Source: Clostridia bacterium (GTDB taxonomy: Bacteria; UBA6262; WVXT01; JAUXBS01). From it: a DNA stretch of 8,845 nucleotides. The position numbers and the translations under genes are program-made. Position 1 is the first letter of the stretch, and each line of letters begins with the position of its first letter. The DNA is taken from positions 1 to 8,845 of the forward strand of contig JAUXBS010000032.1 of assembly GCA_030619245.1 (NCBI GenBank). Reading direction: 5' to 3'. Positions 6,827 through 8,845 of this stretch are shown here, in pieces. Under the pieces are notes generated by a model. That model worked only from the letters and a program-made list of their open reading frames with translations. It did not search any database and was not told the DNA's origin.

Positions 6827-7955
6827 TAATGAACTCCTTTATTATGCCTGCCGCTCTTTCGTGCGCGCCCGGACTGCCCATTTTCTCCCTTACCTTGAGA
6901 AGCTCCTCCCTGACCCTTTTCATTGTATCAGCGTTATCAAGCCAGTTCATGGCAACCCCGGATATCTTCTGTTCAGTAGCTTCTGTTTGTATCAGTTCAG
7001 GCACCACCTTCCTGCCGGCAATAATATTGGCAAGCCCTATCATTTTAATCTTTATCAGTTTTCTTGCGATATGATACGTTAAAAAAGATGTTTTGTAAAC
7101 AATAATCATGGGAATTCCAAGGCAGGCGTTTTCCAGGGTTGCTGTCCCTGCGGCGGTAATACTGAGACTCATAATACTCCTCAAATTGTACTTCTCATCA
7201 CTTACAACCCTGCAATCAACAGCAGAGAGGTCATAGTTCTTTTCAACATAAGAACGCCGAATAGTGTCAGCAAGCACCAGAACGAATTGAACATCATGTT
7301 TCTCTATTATTCTCTCTGCTGATTTTAACATAACAGGAAGCATGTAATCAACTTCCTGAATGCGGCTCCCGGGCATAATCCCAACAACCGGCAAATCCCT
7401 TTTTAAACCAAATTCCCTGCAAATGGCTTCCCTGTCACTATCCGGGTGAATCATATCAAGAAGGGGATTCCCGATAAAGGAAACATCAACACCCTCCTTC
7501 CTGTACAGTTCCTCCTCAAACGGGAAGATAACGAGCATCTTGTTAACCAGTTGTTTTATTTTTTTAATCCTCCCCGGATTCCAGGCCCAGAACTTTGGGC
7601 TTATATAATAAATAACAGGTATATCAAGTTTCCTTGCCAGAGCTGCAACACGTATATTAAAACTGTAATAATCAACCAGCAGAACAGCATCCGGCTTCTG
7701 TTCCTCAAGAAAAACCCGGACCTTTTCCCTGAGAATCTTCCTGAACCTGAACAACTTCTTAAAAACCTCATAGAACCCCATCACGGTATCATCCACGAGA
7801 TTCTGCAGGAGTTTCACCCCGGCTGATTCAAGCTTCCTGCCGCCAAGGGCGTAAATCTCAAGGTCGTCATTTTCCCTGAACAGCACACTGGCAAGTTCAG
7901 CGCAGTAAACATCAGCCGACGGGTCTCCCTCAACAATAAGGATCTTCTTACTCAT
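6819..7955 (-). CDS. lpxB: Lipid A disaccharide synthase
   Basis: A 378-residue member of the GT19 family, close to the E. coli length (382). It condenses UDP-2,3-diacylglucosamine with lipid X to form the tetra-acylated disaccharide 1-phosphate at the inner face of the cytoplasmic membrane. Visible family motifs are VEGDPSAD at 8-15 (normally GExSGD), LVDYYSFNIRVA at 93-104 with the probable catalytic Asp95, YYISPKFWAWNPGRIKKIK at 116-134, IFPFEEELY at 143-151, IGNPLLD at 161-167, MPGSRIQEV at 194-202, AAGTATLENACLGIPMIIVYK at 268-288 and LANIIAGRKVVPELIQ at 308-323, which matches the strongly conserved C-terminal block. The ATG overlaps the lpxI stop in an ATGA, with AAGGA 5 nt upstream, so the two are translationally coupled. 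The N-terminal motif differs from the consensus (E to D, G to A), but the rest looks intact and functional. Confidence 0.95.
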   Translation of the reverse strand: MSKKILIVEGDPSADVYCAELASVLFRENDDLEIYALGGRKLESAGVKLLQNLVDDTVMGFYEVFKKLFRFRKILREKVRVFLEEQKPDAVLLVDYYSFNIRVAALARKLDIPVIYYISPKFWAWNPGRIKKIKQLVNKMLVIFPFEEELYRKEGVDVSFIGNPLLDMIHPDSDREAICREFGLKRDLPVVGIMPGSRIQEVDYMLPVMLKSAERIIEKHDVQFVLVLADTIRRSYVEKNYDLSAVDCRVVSDEKYNLRSIMSLSITAAGTATLENACLGIPMIIVYKTSFLTYHIARKLIKIKMIGLANIIAGRKVVPELIQTEATEQKISGVAMNWLDNADTMKRVREELLKVREKMGSPGAHERAAGIIKEFINA

Positions 7956-8776
7956 TTTTTCCTTATACCGGGGTCATCAATGGCAAAAAGCGCTATCCTG
8001 CTGTCATTACACGCCTTTACCATCTCCTCCCTGTCCAGTAAAAGCGTCATCCCTGCGCTGAAAGCAATAACCCCTACTCCTGATTCCTCCGCCGTTTTTA
8101 CTGTATCTATCCCGAGCACAGGAAGATCAAAGCGCCTGTCCTGGTCCGGCTTGCTGACCTTAACCACAACCGCGCCGCTACCGCCGATTCTACCCCCCCG
8201 CCTTATGGTTTCATCTGTTCCTTCCATTGACTCAACAGCAAGCACTGCCTTGTCCTTAACCACCACTGTCTGTCCTATATCATGGCCCGCTATTGCCTTG
8301 GCAGTCCTGAAACCAAACTCAATATCCTCTTTCTCCTTCTTTGAAAGCTTCCTGGAAGTCAGCACTCCCGGAGGAACCAGGTAAGGAGCCATGTAAGCAA
8401 TTGAATCCACGAGTTTTATCCCATCCTTTGCCAGTTCGTCAGCAACCCCCCTTATAAGCGAATTGGCTCTCTTATCCTTTACCCGCATCAGTATACCGAG
8501 GGCCTTCCTGTCAAGTTTCAGGTTCCTGAAAATATTGGTATGGCCCATCCTGCCCGCCATGACAACTTCTGAAATACCCTCAAGCTTGCAGGTCTTTATG
8601 AATTTACCGACCTGCCCCATGCCCATATGATATATCTTATCAGCTTCATCATCAATCGTTTTTTCCGCCTCACCCTTTAAACCAAAAACCACAACCCCGG
8701 TCCCGGTTTTCCTGATTTCCCTGATAAGATATAAAGGATACTTGCCGCTGCCCGCTATTAAACCAAGTTTTTTCAT
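7952..8776 (-). CDS. lpxI: UDP-2,3-diacylglucosamine diphosphatase, LpxI type (DUF1009)
   Basis: A 274-residue protein of the LpxI family. LpxI hydrolyses UDP-2,3-diacylglucosamine to lipid X and UMP, replacing the unrelated LpxH found in enterobacteria. Family marks are the N-terminal KLGLIAGSGKYPLYLI at 3-18, VVMAGRMGHTNIF at 71-83, DSIAYMAPYLVPPGVLT at 124-140, the GHDIGQTVVVKD stretch at 164-175, EGTDETIRRGG at 185-195, and KPDQDRRFDLPVLGIDT at 209-225; the Asp in GIDT (224) probably corresponds to the catalytic Asp225 of the Caulobacter enzyme. Its product is the direct substrate of LpxB, encoded next with a 4-nt overlap, which strongly supports the call. The start is the first ATG of the frame. 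Only GGG/GGTTG lies close upstream, so no strong ribosome site is seen, unlike most later genes. It is the first gene of the visible operon and is preceded by 69 AT-rich bases. Confidence 0.94.
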   Translation of the reverse strand: MKKLGLIAGSGKYPLYLIREIRKTGTGVVVFGLKGEAEKTIDDEADKIYHMGMGQVGKFIKTCKLEGISEVVMAGRMGHTNIFRNLKLDRKALGILMRVKDKRANSLIRGVADELAKDGIKLVDSIAYMAPYLVPPGVLTSRKLSKKEKEDIEFGFRTAKAIAGHDIGQTVVVKDKAVLAVESMEGTDETIRRGGRIGGSGAVVVKVSKPDQDRRFDLPVLGIDTVKTAEESGVGVIAFSAGMTLLLDREEMVKACNDSRIALFAIDDPGIRKK

Positions 8777-8784
8777 TTCAACCC

Positions 8785-8801
8785 ATTAATTGATAATTAA
8801 T
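8785..8801. repeat. Perfect AT-only inverted repeat upstream of lpxI
   Basis: The 7-base arms ATTAATT and AATTAAT flank a GAT centre and are exact reverse complements. The repeat ends 9 bases before the lpxI start codon. In RNA the stem would be weak, being all A-U pairs, so a protein-binding site is as plausible as a hairpin. It may also be chance in an AT-rich leader. Confidence 0.45.
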
Positions 8802-8803
8802 AT

Positions 8804-8831
8804 ATTTTATTGCTGTCCAAATTGGACACAA
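8804..8831 (-). promoter_or_regulatory. Weak candidate promoter for the lpxI-led operon
   Basis: On the minus strand a TAAAAT hexamer (8809-8804) matches five of six bases of a sigma-70 -10 box. It lies 16 nt downstream of TTGTGT (8831-8826), which matches only the TTG of the -35 consensus. Transcription would begin roughly 20 bases before the lpxI ATG. It lies in the only sizeable non-coding stretch, just upstream of the first gene of a tightly packed run. The -35 is poor, AT-rich DNA produces such matches by chance, and the operon may begin further upstream outside the window. Confidence 0.25.
8814..8828. repeat. Perfect 15-bp palindrome upstream of lpxI, possible operator
   Basis: TGTCCAA and TTGGACA are exact reverse complements around a single central A. 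The GC-containing arms stand out in otherwise AT-rich DNA. The site overlaps the candidate -35 and spacer, a typical place for a repressor or activator to bind. Alternative readings are the stem of a short hairpin from an upstream gene or the end of a mobile element; neither can be tested because the window ends 17 bases further on. Confidence 0.5.
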
Positions 8832-8845
8832 GTAATAATCTATAT

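Noticed and set aside
8193..8199. Run of seven G on the coding strand in lpxI, a possible slippage or phase-variation site
   Set aside because: The frame is intact, the run encodes the family-typical Arg-Gly-Gly stretch, and seven bases is short for a phase-variable tract.
8777..8786. Two-codon minimal frame (ATG GGT TGA) directly before the lpxI start
   Set aside because: It is too short to call a leader peptide, has no ribosome site, and is expected by chance in such DNA.

Overview
The window is an almost gap-free, single-direction gene cluster. Nine protein genes all lie on the minus strand, so transcription runs from the high-coordinate end to the low one. About 98% of the sequence is coding. 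Gaps between genes are 12-26 bp, two pairs overlap (4 and 8 nt), and I see no terminator hairpin between any two genes. The only non-coding stretch of any size is the last 69 bp (8777-8845), upstream of the first gene. It is AT-rich and holds two perfect inverted repeats and a weak promoter candidate.

Layout in transcription order. (1) Lipid A module, 8776 to 5075: lpxI (UDP-2,3-diacylglucosamine hydrolase of the LpxI/DUF1009 type), lpxB (lipid A disaccharide synthase) and an MsbA-type ABC exporter. (2) Membrane-domain module, 5051 to 3699: a short NfeD-like membrane protein followed by an SPFH/stomatin protein of the QmcA type. (3) Envelope-glycan or lipid-modification module, 3677 to 1: a GT2 glycosyltransferase with two C-terminal membrane helices, a class I SAM methyltransferase with a GTG start, a B12-binding-domain radical SAM protein, and a second GT2 glycosyltransferase that is a clear paralogue of the first and runs off the left edge.

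Taken together: LpxI makes lipid X, LpxB joins lipid X to UDP-diacylglucosamine to give the lipid A disaccharide, and the MsbA-type protein would flip the finished glycolipid across the inner membrane. The NfeD/SPFH pair probably organises membrane microdomains. The last four genes look able to add and methylate sugars or lipids on a polyprenyl- or lipid-linked carrier. That last role is inferred from families and neighbours only.

Organism: a Gram-negative (diderm) bacterium that makes lipid A, with middling GC (about 45-50% in most genes sampled by hand). LpxI instead of LpxH, together with a B12-type radical SAM protein and DPM1-like glycosyltransferases, suggests a non-enterobacterial lineage, possibly an uncultivated one such as Omnitrophota or a deltaproteobacterial-type group. 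The sequence does not fix the taxon. I found no RNA gene, CRISPR array, intact mobile element or origin. Nothing here is clearly a new defence or mobile system. The least explained part is the methyltransferase/radical SAM pair between two duplicated glycosyltransferases, where the methyltransferase gene is visibly more AT-rich than its neighbours.
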